Source of the DNA: an uncultured Oscillibacter sp.
Lineage (GTDB): Bacteria > Bacillota > Clostridia > Oscillospirales > Oscillospiraceae
Assembly (NCBI GenBank): GCA_947577075.1
Contig: CANPTW010000001.1
Coordinates: 62,001 to 126,000 of the forward strand
DNA length: 64,000 nucleotides
Direction of reading: 5' to 3'
Shown one piece after another: positions 23,256 to 31,373 of the stretch. A model generated the notes under the pieces. The model was given only the letters and a program-made list of their open reading frames with translations, was not told the origin of the DNA and did no database searches. Within the stretch, counting starts at the first letter, position 1. Each line of letters begins with the position of its first letter. The position numbers and the translations under genes are program-made.

Positions 23256-25721
23256 TTGAACCAGCAGAACACCGAACAAAAGCAAAGTCCGATCCAGCGG
23301 CTGGCGGCCTTCATCGTGGACAAGCGGAAGGCCTTTTACCTGCTGTACATCGGCTTGGCCATTTTCTGCGTCTTTGCCAGCGGCTGGGTGTCCGTCAACG
23401 ACGATCTCACCAGCTACCTCCCCGCCGAGACGGAGACTCGGAGGGGGCTCACCGTCATGGAGGCGGAGTTTGTCACCTTCGGGACCAACCGCATTCTGGT
23501 GGACAACGTCTCCTATGCCCAGGCGGAGGCCCTGGCGGAGGAGCTGGAGGGCCTGGAGGGCGTGAAGTCCGTGGAATTCGGCGGGGAGGAGGACCACTAT
23601 GCCAACGGCTCCGCCCTGTTCTCCGTCACCTACGACGGCACGGCGGAGGATCCCGCCAGCCTGGAGGCCCTGGGAAGGGTGCGGGAAACTCTGGAGGGCT
23701 ACGACCTCTATGTCACCGGGGACACCGGGAACTCCGCCTCCGAGAGCCTGGACGCGGAAATGCAGGTGGTCATGGTGATCGCCGTGGTCATCATCCTGCT
23801 GGTGCTGCTGTTCACCTCCCACACCTATATGGAGATTCCCGTTCTGCTGGCCACCTTCGGCATGGCCGCCCTGCTGAACAAGGGCACCAATTTTCTCTTC
23901 GGGGAGATCTCCTTTGTCTCCAACTCCGTGGCGGTGGTGCTGCAGCTGGCCCTGGCCATCGACTACGCCATCATCCTCTGCCACCGTTACACCGAGGAGC
24001 GGGAGCAGCTGGAGGCCCGGGAGGCCGTGGTCGCCGCCCTGAGCAAGGCCATCCCGGAGATCGCGGGCAGCTCCCTGACCACCCTCTCCGGCCTGGGGGC
24101 CATGTGCTTCATGCGCTTCGGCATCGGCCGGGACCTGGGCGTGATTCTGATGAAAGCCATCGTGCTGAGCCTGCTCAGCGTCTTCACGCTGATGCCGGGC
24201 CTGCTGATGAGCTTCAGCCGCTGGATCGACCGGACCCACCACCGGAGCTTTGTCCCCCAAATCACCGCCTGGGGCCGCCTTGCGGTGAAGACCCGGTACA
24301 TCATGCCGCCCATCTTCCTCGTCCTGCTCATCGGCGGCTTCCTCTTCTCCGGCCGGTGCCCCTATGTGTACGGGCAGACCACCCTGACCACCATGCGGCA
24401 GAACGAGTCCCAGCTTGCCCAACAGAAGGTGGACGGGACCTTCGGCGGGGTGAACACCGTGGCCGTCATGGTCCCCGCGGGGGACTATGAGCGGGAGGGG
24501 CTCCTCCTCCGGGATCTGGAGGCCATGCCGGAGATTGAGAGCGTCCTGGGCCTGGCCAACATCGAGGCCATGGACGGGTACGTCCTCACCGACCGCCTCA
24601 CCCCCCGGCAGTTCGCCGAGCTGACGGACCTGGACGTAGAGGCCGCCCGAATTCTCTATACCGCCTACGCCGTGAACCAGGAGACCTATGGCCGGGTGGT
24701 GGCGGGGCTGGACAGCTACAGCGTGCCGCTGCTTGACATGTTCCTCTTTGTCTACGACCAGATGGAGGAGGGATACCTCACCCTGGACGACGACATGACA
24801 ACAACCCTGGAGGACCTCCACGCCCAGCTCACCGATGCCCAGCTCCAGCTCAAGGGCGAGCACTACAGCCGCCTGGTGCTCCAGCTGGGCCTGCCGGAGG
24901 AAAGCCCGGAGACCTTCGCCTTCCTGAAGACCCTGCACAGCGCCGCGGGCCGGTATTATGACGACTATCTGGTGGTGGGCAATTCCACCAGCGACTTCGA
25001 CCTCTCCAGCTCCTTTGAAAAGGACAACATCGTCATCGGCGTGCTGACCATCGTCTTTGTCATTCTGGTGCTGATGTTCACCTTCAAATCCTCCGGCCTG
25101 CCGGTGCTGCTGATCCTGGTCATCCAGGGCAGCGTGTGGATCAACTTCTCCTTCCCCTATCTGATGAAGGAAAACCTGTTTTTCCTCAGCTACCTGGTGG
25201 TCAGCTCCATCCAGATGGGGGCGAACATCGACTATGCCATCGTCATTGCCAACCGCTATACGGATCTGAAGCAGGAAATGCCTCTGAAGGACGCCGTCGT
25301 GGAGTCGCTGAACCAGGCCTTCCCCACCATCGTCACCTCCGGCACCATCCTGGCCTCGGCGGGGGTGCTGATCGGCGTGCTGTCCACCAACCCCTCCATC
25401 TCCTCCATCGGCGTGTGCCTGGGCCGGGGGACCCTGATTTCCATCTTCTTAGTCCTGGGCATCCTGCCCCAGATTCTGCTGCTGGGGGACGTGATCATCG
25501 AAAAGACGGCCTTTACGCTCAAGGCCCGGCTCCCCCTCCAGAGCCGCACCGGCCTCATGCGGCTGGACGGCCACGTCCGGGGCTACGTCTCCGGCATGGT
25601 GGACGCGGACTTCACCGGCCTGCTCCACGGAACCATCAGCGCCGCCATCGAGGGCGGCGCCCTGGAGGACGCGCCGCCGGAGGGCCCCGGCCTGCCCCGC
25701 GGGGGAAAGGAGGAAGGGTGA
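23256..25721 (+). CDS. MMPL/RND-family exporter
   Basis: An 821-residue membrane pump with the internally duplicated RND plan: TM1, an extracellular domain (about 60-170), TM2-6, then a second copy with TM7, a larger extracellular domain (about 375-580) and TM8-12. The first half has ALAIDYAIILCHRYTEE and the second GANIDYAIVIANRYTDL, the helix-4 aspartates of the proton relay in MMPL proteins. The start is TTG at 23256 with GGAAAGGAAG 8 bases upstream. Its TGA overlaps the next ATG (TGATG). Family members export lipids, drugs or surface factors; the coupled surface protein suggests a cell-envelope role. Confidence 0.92.
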   Translation: MNQQNTEQKQSPIQRLAAFIVDKRKAFYLLYIGLAIFCVFASGWVSVNDDLTSYLPAETETRRGLTVMEAEFVTFGTNRILVDNVSYAQAEALAEELEGLEGVKSVEFGGEEDHYANGSALFSVTYDGTAEDPASLEALGRVRETLEGYDLYVTGDTGNSASESLDAEMQVVMVIAVVIILLVLLFTSHTYMEIPVLLATFGMAALLNKGTNFLFGEISFVSNSVAVVLQLALAIDYAIILCHRYTEEREQLEAREAVVAALSKAIPEIAGSSLTTLSGLGAMCFMRFGIGRDLGVILMKAIVLSLLSVFTLMPGLLMSFSRWIDRTHHRSFVPQITAWGRLAVKTRYIMPPIFLVLLIGGFLFSGRCPYVYGQTTLTTMRQNESQLAQQKVDGTFGGVNTVAVMVPAGDYEREGLLLRDLEAMPEIESVLGLANIEAMDGYVLTDRLTPRQFAELTDLDVEAARILYTAYAVNQETYGRVVAGLDSYSVPLLDMFLFVYDQMEEGYLTLDDDMTTTLEDLHAQLTDAQLQLKGEHYSRLVLQLGLPEESPETFAFLKTLHSAAGRYYDDYLVVGNSTSDFDLSSSFEKDNIVIGVLTIVFVILVLMFTFKSSGLPVLLILVIQGSVWINFSFPYLMKENLFFLSYLVVSSIQMGANIDYAIVIANRYTDLKQEMPLKDAVVESLNQAFPTIVTSGTILASAGVLIGVLSTNPSISSIGVCLGRGTLISIFLVLGILPQILLLGDVIIEKTAFTLKARLPLQSRTGLMRLDGHVRGYVSGMVDADFTGLLHGTISAAIEGGALEDAPPEGPGLPRGGKEEG

Positions 25722-28700
25722 TGAACAAGTTCACAAGACGGGCTGCCTCCCTTCTGCTGGCCCTCTGCCTGCTGGCGGGCCCGGCGCTTGCCGCCGTCCC
25801 CAAGGCGGAGGACGCGGTTTCCATCTCCACCGTCGGCCAGCTGGAGGCGTTTGCCAAACACTGCGCCCTGGACGCCTGGTCACGGGGGAAGACCGTCCGC
25901 CTCACGGCGGACCTGGACCTGGCGGGATCGGACTTCACCCCCATTCCCACCTTCGGCGGGACCTTCCTGGGGGAGGGGCATACGATTGCGAATCTTCACA
26001 TCACCGCCGCCGGGTCCAACATGGGCCTCTTCCGCTATCTGCAGGAGGGCGCGGTGGTACAGGACCTGAACGTCACCGGCGCGGTGCGCCCCGGAGGCAG
26101 CGCGGTCAATGTGGGCGGCATCGCGGGCAGCAGCGCCGGGGCCGTCCGGAACTGCACGTTCCGCGGCTCCGTAGAGGGCAAGAGCGCCGTGGGGGGCATC
26201 GTGGGACTGAACCGGGAAACCGGCGAGATCGCCCGGGCCGTCGTCTCCGGCGCCGTCGCCGGGGAGAGCTCCACCGGCGGCGCGGCGGGCCGGAACCTGG
26301 GCGCGCTGCTCCAGTGTGAAAACCTGGCCAGCGTCAACACCGCCACCCCGGAGGAGGCGGCGGTCCGCGTGGAGGATCTGGCCCTGCCCCTGGAGGGCGG
26401 AACCCTCCAGGACGGCGGGGAGGAGGGCGGCTTCCTGAAAAGCCACACCGACACCGGCGGCGTGGTGGGCTGGTCCAGCGGCGTGGTCTACCGATGCCTG
26501 AACACCGGAAACGTGGGCTATCCCCATGTGGGCTACAACGTGGGCGGCGTCGCCGGGCGGCAGGACGGCGAGCTCTCCGGCTGCACCAACCGGGGCCGGG
26601 TCTACGGCCGGAAGGACGTGGGCGGCGTCGTGGGCCAGGCGGAGCCGGAGGTCGCCCTCTCCCCCGGCGGCGGCGCCCTGGACCGCCTCCGCCGGGAGCT
26701 GGACGCCCTGGAGGCGCTCATCGACGGCGCCTTGGACCGGGCGGAGGAAAACGGGGAGGGCGTCTCCAGCCGCCTCAGCGGCATGGGGCTCACCGCCGGC
26801 GCGGCCCGGGACCGGACCGAGGAGCTGCTGGATCACCTTTCCGGCTTCACGGATGCGAATATCGGGTCCGTCAACAGCCTCAGCGCCGCCGCCACCAAGG
26901 CCCTGTCGGACCTGGACCCCGCCCTGGACGCGCTGGCCGAAGTCTCCGGCAGGACGGAGACGCTGGCGGGCCGCCTGGAGGAGGCCCTGGACGCGCTGGG
27001 AGAGGCGGCGGAATCCGGCGCGGACGTGTCCGGCAGCGCGGGCCGCGCCGCCGAGCTCTTCCGCCGGGCGGGAGAAGCCTTGACCGCCGCGGTTCGGGAC
27101 CTCCGCTCCGCCGCGGAAACCCTGCAGAGCGCCGTGATCGTGCGCGACCAGGCGGCGGCGGACGCCGCTCTGGCGGACCTGGCCCGGGCCCTGGAGCGCT
27201 TCGGAACCGCCCTGGAACAGGCGGGCCGGGCGGCGGAGGCCCTGCGGGAGGCCCTGGGGAATTTCCCGGAGCTGGAGGGCGTCCGGGAGCTTCTGCAAAC
27301 GCAGATGATTCCCGCGCTCAAGGACATGGGCGGCGCCCTGATCCGGGCGGGCGGGGCCCTGGGGACCCTCTGCGGGGAAACCAGCCTGGACTGGTCCCGG
27401 GTTCGGGACGCGCTGAAGGAGGCCGGAGCGGGCTTTCAGGGCCTGGGGGGCGCCTCGGAGCGGCTGAACAAAGCCGTCGCCGCCCTCCAGGACGCTCTGG
27501 ACGGCCTGGGCGGACTGTCGGGCCGCCTGGGCTCCGCCGTGAAGGAGCTGGCGGACGCCGCCGCCCTGGCGGGGCCCGTGGGCCGGGGGCTGGAGCGGGC
27601 CTTCTCCATCCTGCGCTCCGTAACCGGGGATCTGGCCGAAGACGGCCCCCCCCAGCTGACGCCCCTGGGGGAGGCCGCCCGGGAGGCGGGCCGGGACCTC
27701 TTTGACGCTCTCGGCGATTTGTCCCGGGAGCTGGAGGGGCTTCACGGCGCGGTTTCCGACGCGGGGGACCAGCTCTCCTCCGACCTCCGGGCCGTCAACC
27801 GCCAGTTTCAAGCGGTCTCCCGGGCCCTGCTGGACGCGCTGACCGATTTCCGGGAGGGCGGCGAGGGCGCGCCCAGGGACTTTCTGGAGGACGCCTCCGA
27901 CGAGAACATTGCCGCCACCCGCTTCGGCAAAGTGGAAAACTGCCGGAACGAGGGGGCGGTGGAAGGCGACCGGAACGTAGGCGGCCTGGCGGGCGCCGTG
28001 TCCATCGAGTACGGGCTGGACCCCGAGGGGGATCTGGAGCTGTCCCTGGGGGGCACCTATGAGACGCGGGCCGTCCTGCAGGGCGGCGTCAACCACGGTT
28101 CCGTCCGGGCCAAGAAGGACTGCGCGGGGGGCCTGGCGGGCCGGATGGACCTGGGCACCGCGCTGGAGTGCCAGAACTACGGCCCCGTGGCCAGCGACAG
28201 CGGCAGCTTCGTGGGGGGCGTCGCGGGCTATGCCGAGGGAGTGGTCCGGGACAGCTTCGCGAAGTGCGCCCTCTCCGGCGTGAACGACGTGGGGGGCGTC
28301 GCCGGCTGGGCGGACCGCCTCCGGAACTGCTGTGCCATCGCCACCGTGCTGGAGGGCACGGAGCGGATCGGGGCCATAGCCGGCAGCGGGACGCCGGAGA
28401 ATATCCGGAACAACTTCTTCCTCGATACCGGCCTGGCCGGCATCGACGGCGTGAGCTATGCGGGCTCCGCCGAGCCGATGCGCTTTGAGGACCTGCGGGC
28501 GCTGCCAAACGTCCCGGCGGAATTTGCCGCCTTCACCCTGACCCTGAAGGCGGAGGGAGAAACCGTGAAGGAAATTCCCTTTTCCTACGGCCAGGATCTG
28601 AGCGGGCTGGAGCTTCCCCCGGTGCCGGAGCGGGAGGACTGCTACGGCGCGTGGCCGGACTTCGACACCTCCGGTCTGAACTCCGACATCACTCTGGAGG

Positions 28701-29170
28701 CAATCTATACCCCCTGGGTGACGCTGGTTGCCAGCGAGGAGCAGGAGGGCAGGCTGGCCCTGGCCCTGGCGGAGGGCCGCTTTACGGAGGAGGCCGTCCT
28801 CCACGTTCAGCCCACCCTGTCCTCCACAGCCCCCACGGAGGGCACGCTGTGGGACGTCGCCCTCACCGGGACCGGCCTGGAGCGCGGCGACGAAGTAACC
28901 CTCCGCCTGCTGAACACCACGGGGGGCCGGGCGGAGGTCCGGAAGTATCAGGACGGCCAGTGGATTCGGCTGGACGCCGAGGCCAACGGCAGTTACCTGA
29001 TCGTCACCATGGGGGGAACCCATGGGACCTTCAACATCGCCCCCGCCCAGGGGAACGGGCCCTTGCTGCTGGCCCTGGCGGCGGCCGCCGTCCTGCTGGC
29101 CCTGCCGGCCGTCATTCGGGCCGGGAAGCGCAAACGGCGGACAACGGCGAAGGCCCCCGTCGGGAAATAA
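25721..29170 (+). CDS. Giant surface protein: GLUG repeats interrupted by a ~400-residue helical stalk
   Basis: A 1149-residue exported protein. It has a signal peptide (1-25, ending GPALAAV), GLUG-type beta-helix repeats (about 30-315, for example VGGIAGSSAGAVRNC and VGGIVGLNRETG), a helical Ala/Leu/Glu heptad-like region (about 320-720), more GLUG repeats (about 730-920, VGGVAGYAEGVVRDS), a beta region, and a C-terminal transmembrane anchor with basic tail (about 1112-1149, LLLALAAAAVLLALPAVIRAGKRKRR). The helical insert recalls YhgE/Pip-type stalks (inference). AGGAGG precedes the ATG, which overlaps the MMPL stop by one base. Confidence 0.85.
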   Translation: MNKFTRRAASLLLALCLLAGPALAAVPKAEDAVSISTVGQLEAFAKHCALDAWSRGKTVRLTADLDLAGSDFTPIPTFGGTFLGEGHTIANLHITAAGSNMGLFRYLQEGAVVQDLNVTGAVRPGGSAVNVGGIAGSSAGAVRNCTFRGSVEGKSAVGGIVGLNRETGEIARAVVSGAVAGESSTGGAAGRNLGALLQCENLASVNTATPEEAAVRVEDLALPLEGGTLQDGGEEGGFLKSHTDTGGVVGWSSGVVYRCLNTGNVGYPHVGYNVGGVAGRQDGELSGCTNRGRVYGRKDVGGVVGQAEPEVALSPGGGALDRLRRELDALEALIDGALDRAEENGEGVSSRLSGMGLTAGAARDRTEELLDHLSGFTDANIGSVNSLSAAATKALSDLDPALDALAEVSGRTETLAGRLEEALDALGEAAESGADVSGSAGRAAELFRRAGEALTAAVRDLRSAAETLQSAVIVRDQAAADAALADLARALERFGTALEQAGRAAEALREALGNFPELEGVRELLQTQMIPALKDMGGALIRAGGALGTLCGETSLDWSRVRDALKEAGAGFQGLGGASERLNKAVAALQDALDGLGGLSGRLGSAVKELADAAALAGPVGRGLERAFSILRSVTGDLAEDGPPQLTPLGEAAREAGRDLFDALGDLSRELEGLHGAVSDAGDQLSSDLRAVNRQFQAVSRALLDALTDFREGGEGAPRDFLEDASDENIAATRFGKVENCRNEGAVEGDRNVGGLAGAVSIEYGLDPEGDLELSLGGTYETRAVLQGGVNHGSVRAKKDCAGGLAGRMDLGTALECQNYGPVASDSGSFVGGVAGYAEGVVRDSFAKCALSGVNDVGGVAGWADRLRNCCAIATVLEGTERIGAIAGSGTPENIRNNFFLDTGLAGIDGVSYAGSAEPMRFEDLRALPNVPAEFAAFTLTLKAEGETVKEIPFSYGQDLSGLELPPVPEREDCYGAWPDFDTSGLNSDITLEAIYTPWVTLVASEEQEGRLALALAEGRFTEEAVLHVQPTLSSTAPTEGTLWDVALTGTGLERGDEVTLRLLNTTGGRAEVRKYQDGQWIRLDAEANGSYLIVTMGGTHGTFNIAPAQGNGPLLLALAAAAVLLALPAVIRAGKRKRRTTAKAPVGK

Positions 29171-29177
29171 GCAAATA

Positions 29178-29216
29178 CAAAAAGGACTGTCCCAAGTGGG
29201 CTGTCCTCTTTGTATT
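29178..29216. terminator. Bidirectional terminator between GLUG and GT4 genes
   Basis: The inverted repeat AGGAC...GTCCT with inner TCCC/GGG pairing is flanked by AAAAA on the left and CTTTGTATT on the right. It serves convergent genes on both strands, better on the minus strand (TTTTTGTATTTG). Confidence 0.7.
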
Positions 29217-29223
29217 CATAGGT

Positions 29224-30267
29224 TCAGACTTGGACATGCTTTTGGGGCAGAGCCTGGGGCAGGGGCGGCAGGACCCGCTCCTCCAGGTAAATCTCCTTCA
29301 GCCGCCGTCCCACCTGTTCCAGGCTCCGCTCCTCCGCCACGGCCCGCCCGGCGGCGGTGAGGTCCGGCAGGGTTCCATTCAACAGTCCCTTTACGATTCG
29401 TTGAAATCCGTCATTATCCGACGATTTGTATACATTTTCCCCATCCTTCAGCCAGCCGCTGTAGACGGGGATATCCCGCAGCACCGCGGGCACGCCGCAG
29501 GCCAGGGCCTCCAGGACCACGATGCCCTCGGTTTCCTCGTGGCTGAGAAAGGCGAACACGTCCGCCCCCTGATAGGCCTCCCGCAGCTCCTCCCGGCCCA
29601 CGAAGCCGGGGAAGAGCACGTTGGCCGGCGCTTCCCGGATGGCCCGGGCAATCTCCTGGGGGATGAGCTTGGGGTTGGTCCAGCCGAACCAGAGGAACGT
29701 TGCCTCCGGGATACTCCCGGCCAGCTCCAGAAATTCGGGCAGGCCCTTCCGGGCGATCATGTGGCCCACGGAAACCACCACCTTTTCCTTCTCCCCCAGG
29801 CCGTACCGGGCCCGGAGGGCGGAGCGGGCGGCGGGGTCCGGCTTGAAAAAGGCCGTGTCCACGCCGTTGGAGATGCTGTAAACCGGCTTTTTCAGCCCGT
29901 AGCCCTCCAGGAGCTTTCGCGAGTACTCCGTGGGGGTCAGCACCACGTCCCCCAGGCCGTAGCAAAACGTAATCCACCGCTTGAACAAGGGCGCCAGGGC
30001 GTTGGAGCCCTTGAAGGAGGAGCGGAAATCCTCCATGGTGGAGTGCCCGTACCAGACCACCTTCCGCCCCCGGAGCCTGGCCCCCAGGGCCGCGAGAACG
30101 GAATCCGGCAGGACGGTGTTCACATGGACGGCGGCGGTGTCCCGGGTCCAGCGGTCCGTTGTGGCGACGCCGGAGCGCCGCAGGCATTCCCGCTGGTGGC
30201 AGATGGCCTGTCCCACGCCGCTCCGGCCGACGATCCGCTCTCCGCCGCTGTAGATATAAATTTTCAT
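29224..30267 (-). CDS. GT4 glycosyltransferase, probable glycolipid synthesis
   Basis: A 347-residue GT-B glycosyltransferase. The N-terminal half has the VGRSGVGQAICHQ acceptor-side loop, then ISNGVDTAFFKP and VSVGHMIARKG; the C-terminal half has the E-x7-E donor motif EETEGIVVLEALACGVPAVL. This resembles diacylglycerol glucosyltransferases of low-GC Gram-positives, but GT4 substrate calls are unreliable. The ATG at 30267 has AAGAGGGG 9 bases upstream. It is separated from the TVP38-GT4 pair by a ~500-base repeat-rich gap, yet lies on the same strand. Confidence 0.86.
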   Translation of the reverse strand: MKIYIYSGGERIVGRSGVGQAICHQRECLRRSGVATTDRWTRDTAAVHVNTVLPDSVLAALGARLRGRKVVWYGHSTMEDFRSSFKGSNALAPLFKRWITFCYGLGDVVLTPTEYSRKLLEGYGLKKPVYSISNGVDTAFFKPDPAARSALRARYGLGEKEKVVVSVGHMIARKGLPEFLELAGSIPEATFLWFGWTNPKLIPQEIARAIREAPANVLFPGFVGREELREAYQGADVFAFLSHEETEGIVVLEALACGVPAVLRDIPVYSGWLKDGENVYKSSDNDGFQRIVKGLLNGTLPDLTAAGRAVAEERSLEQVGRRLKEIYLEERVLPPLPQALPQKHVQV

Positions 30268-30423
30268 AGCATCGAACCCCTCTTTTCGGATGGTCTGGTT
30301 TTGGGAAAAATGCCCCGCGGGAACCCACGGCCCCCGCGTAAGCGAAGCTTCCTCCCGCAAAGCGCCGCGGTTCTTGGCCCGCCTGTTTTGCCGTGTCCGC
30401 CCCATTTTGGGCGCACTGATCCA

Positions 30424-30447
30424 AGCGGACGGCCCGTCCGCTTTTTT
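30424..30447 (+). terminator. Plus-strand terminator without an assigned gene
   Basis: AGCGGACGG with CGTCCGCT followed by TTTTTT, a textbook plus-strand terminator. No plus-strand gene ends nearby; the closest stop is 1.2 kb upstream and has its own terminator. Confidence 0.7.
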
Positions 30448-30453
30448 CGTTCT

Positions 30454-30730
30454 TTAAGGAAGCGCCGATTCGGCCTTGCTTGAAACATGCCGAAGCATCC
30501 CAACGGCGAAGCTTTTTCCCCTGCTCTGCGTTACGCCTTCTTGCCGGGCGGGCGGCCGACCGGCAAACATTTTTAGCGCCGCAGGCGACAAAATTTGCCG
30601 GAAAGACGCGCGTTTGGGCTGATGGGAACAGGCCCTGATTGGCGATTGGACAGCCGAAGGCTTTCCGGCGCAGTCCGGGGAAGCTTGCGGCGCGGGGACG
30701 CCTGCGGGGAGCTGTTCCGTGCTTCCTTAA
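30454..30730. repeat. 277-bp segment bounded by TTAAGGAAGC inverted repeats; contains a dispersed repeat
   Basis: TTAAGGAAGC at 30454-30463 is repeated in inverse orientation at 30721-30730. Inside, 30561-30638 matches 52580-52657 at about 68 of 78 bases. No reading frame looks genuine. The structure suggests a MITE-like or structured intergenic repeat. Together with 30268-30453 this fills the ~500-base gap between the GT4 and TVP38 genes. Confidence 0.5.
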
Positions 30731-30739
30731 GATTGTTCC

Positions 30740-30767
30740 GCAAAAACCGCTTTTTTATGACGGTTTC
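30740..30767 (-). terminator. Weak terminator after the TVP38-like gene
   Basis: Minus strand AAACCG...CGGTTTTTG, a short stem with a T stretch, 10 bases past the stop. Confidence 0.45.
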
Positions 30768-30776
30768 ATGTTTTCG

Positions 30777-31373
30777 TCAGCCAGGGAACAGCACCTTCCA
30801 GAGGGCCACCAGCCCCATGCTGTAGAGGGCGATGTTGAAGGGCTTCCCCAGCAGGATAATGGCGGCGTAGCGCCGCCAGGTCATGCTGGTGGTGCCCGCC
30901 AGGTAGCAGAGGAAGTCGTCCGGCGCGATGGGCAGGAAAATGGACCAGAAAAAGAGCTTGGCAAAGCGGTCCCGCTTTTCGGTCCAGCGGTCGTACTTCT
31001 CAATGGTCTTCTCGGAGAACAGCAGGTACAGCAGGGGCCGCCCGCAGCTCCGGGCCACGGCGAAGGCCAGAAGGGAGCCGATGCAGATGCCCACGTAATT
31101 ATAGGTAAAGCCCCAGACCGGGCCGAAGAGGATGACCCCCACCAGGCAGCCCAGGCCCCCGGGCAGGATGGGGACCACCACCTGCACCGCCTGAAAGACG
31201 GTGAAGAGCAGGGCCCCGGCGGGGCCCCATTTGCCCACCAGCTCCTGAAGCTTTTCCTGGGAGGTCAGCACGCCCGTCTGCCAGCCCCAGACGGCCACCG
31301 CCAGGCAGACGGCGAAGCCCGTCAGGGACACGATCTGCAGGGCCCGCTTTTCAATCGGAATGGGCTGCTTCAT
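30777..31373 (-). CDS. TVP38/TMEM64 (DedA-related) membrane protein
   Basis: A 198-residue protein with about five hydrophobic helices. The family's characteristic segments are present: PILPGGLGCLVGVILFGPVWGF, GSLLAFAVARSCGRPLL and FLPIAPDDFLCYLAG. Relatives of the VTT-domain group act in lipid scrambling or membrane homeostasis. The ATG overlaps the upstream GT4 stop (ATGA) with GGAGG 8 bases before it, so both are translated together. The pairing with glycosyltransferases suggests movement of a glycolipid or its carrier (inference). Confidence 0.9.
   Translation of the reverse strand: MKQPIPIEKRALQIVSLTGFAVCLAVAVWGWQTGVLTSQEKLQELVGKWGPAGALLFTVFQAVQVVVPILPGGLGCLVGVILFGPVWGFTYNYVGICIGSLLAFAVARSCGRPLLYLLFSEKTIEKYDRWTEKRDRFAKLFFWSIFLPIAPDDFLCYLAGTTSMTWRRYAAIILLGKPFNIALYSMGLVALWKVLFPG

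Noticed and set aside
21759-24938. pheS as a 1059-residue fusion reading through from the opposite strand of the MMPL gene
   Set aside because: The upstream part is antisense noise across the T-box leader; the ATG at 22784 gives a normal-length PheS.
25880-29023. Long antisense frames over the GLUG protein, and similar ones at 47057-50059 and 55149-57977
   Set aside because: Shadows of well-supported plus-strand genes; compositions are Arg/Gly/Pro/His-rich with no domain, and starts lack ribosome sites.
28651-30483. Plus-strand gene running through 30268-30483 (Pro/Arg-rich end)
   Set aside because: It is antisense to the GT4 gene and reads through a strong terminator; no ribosome site.
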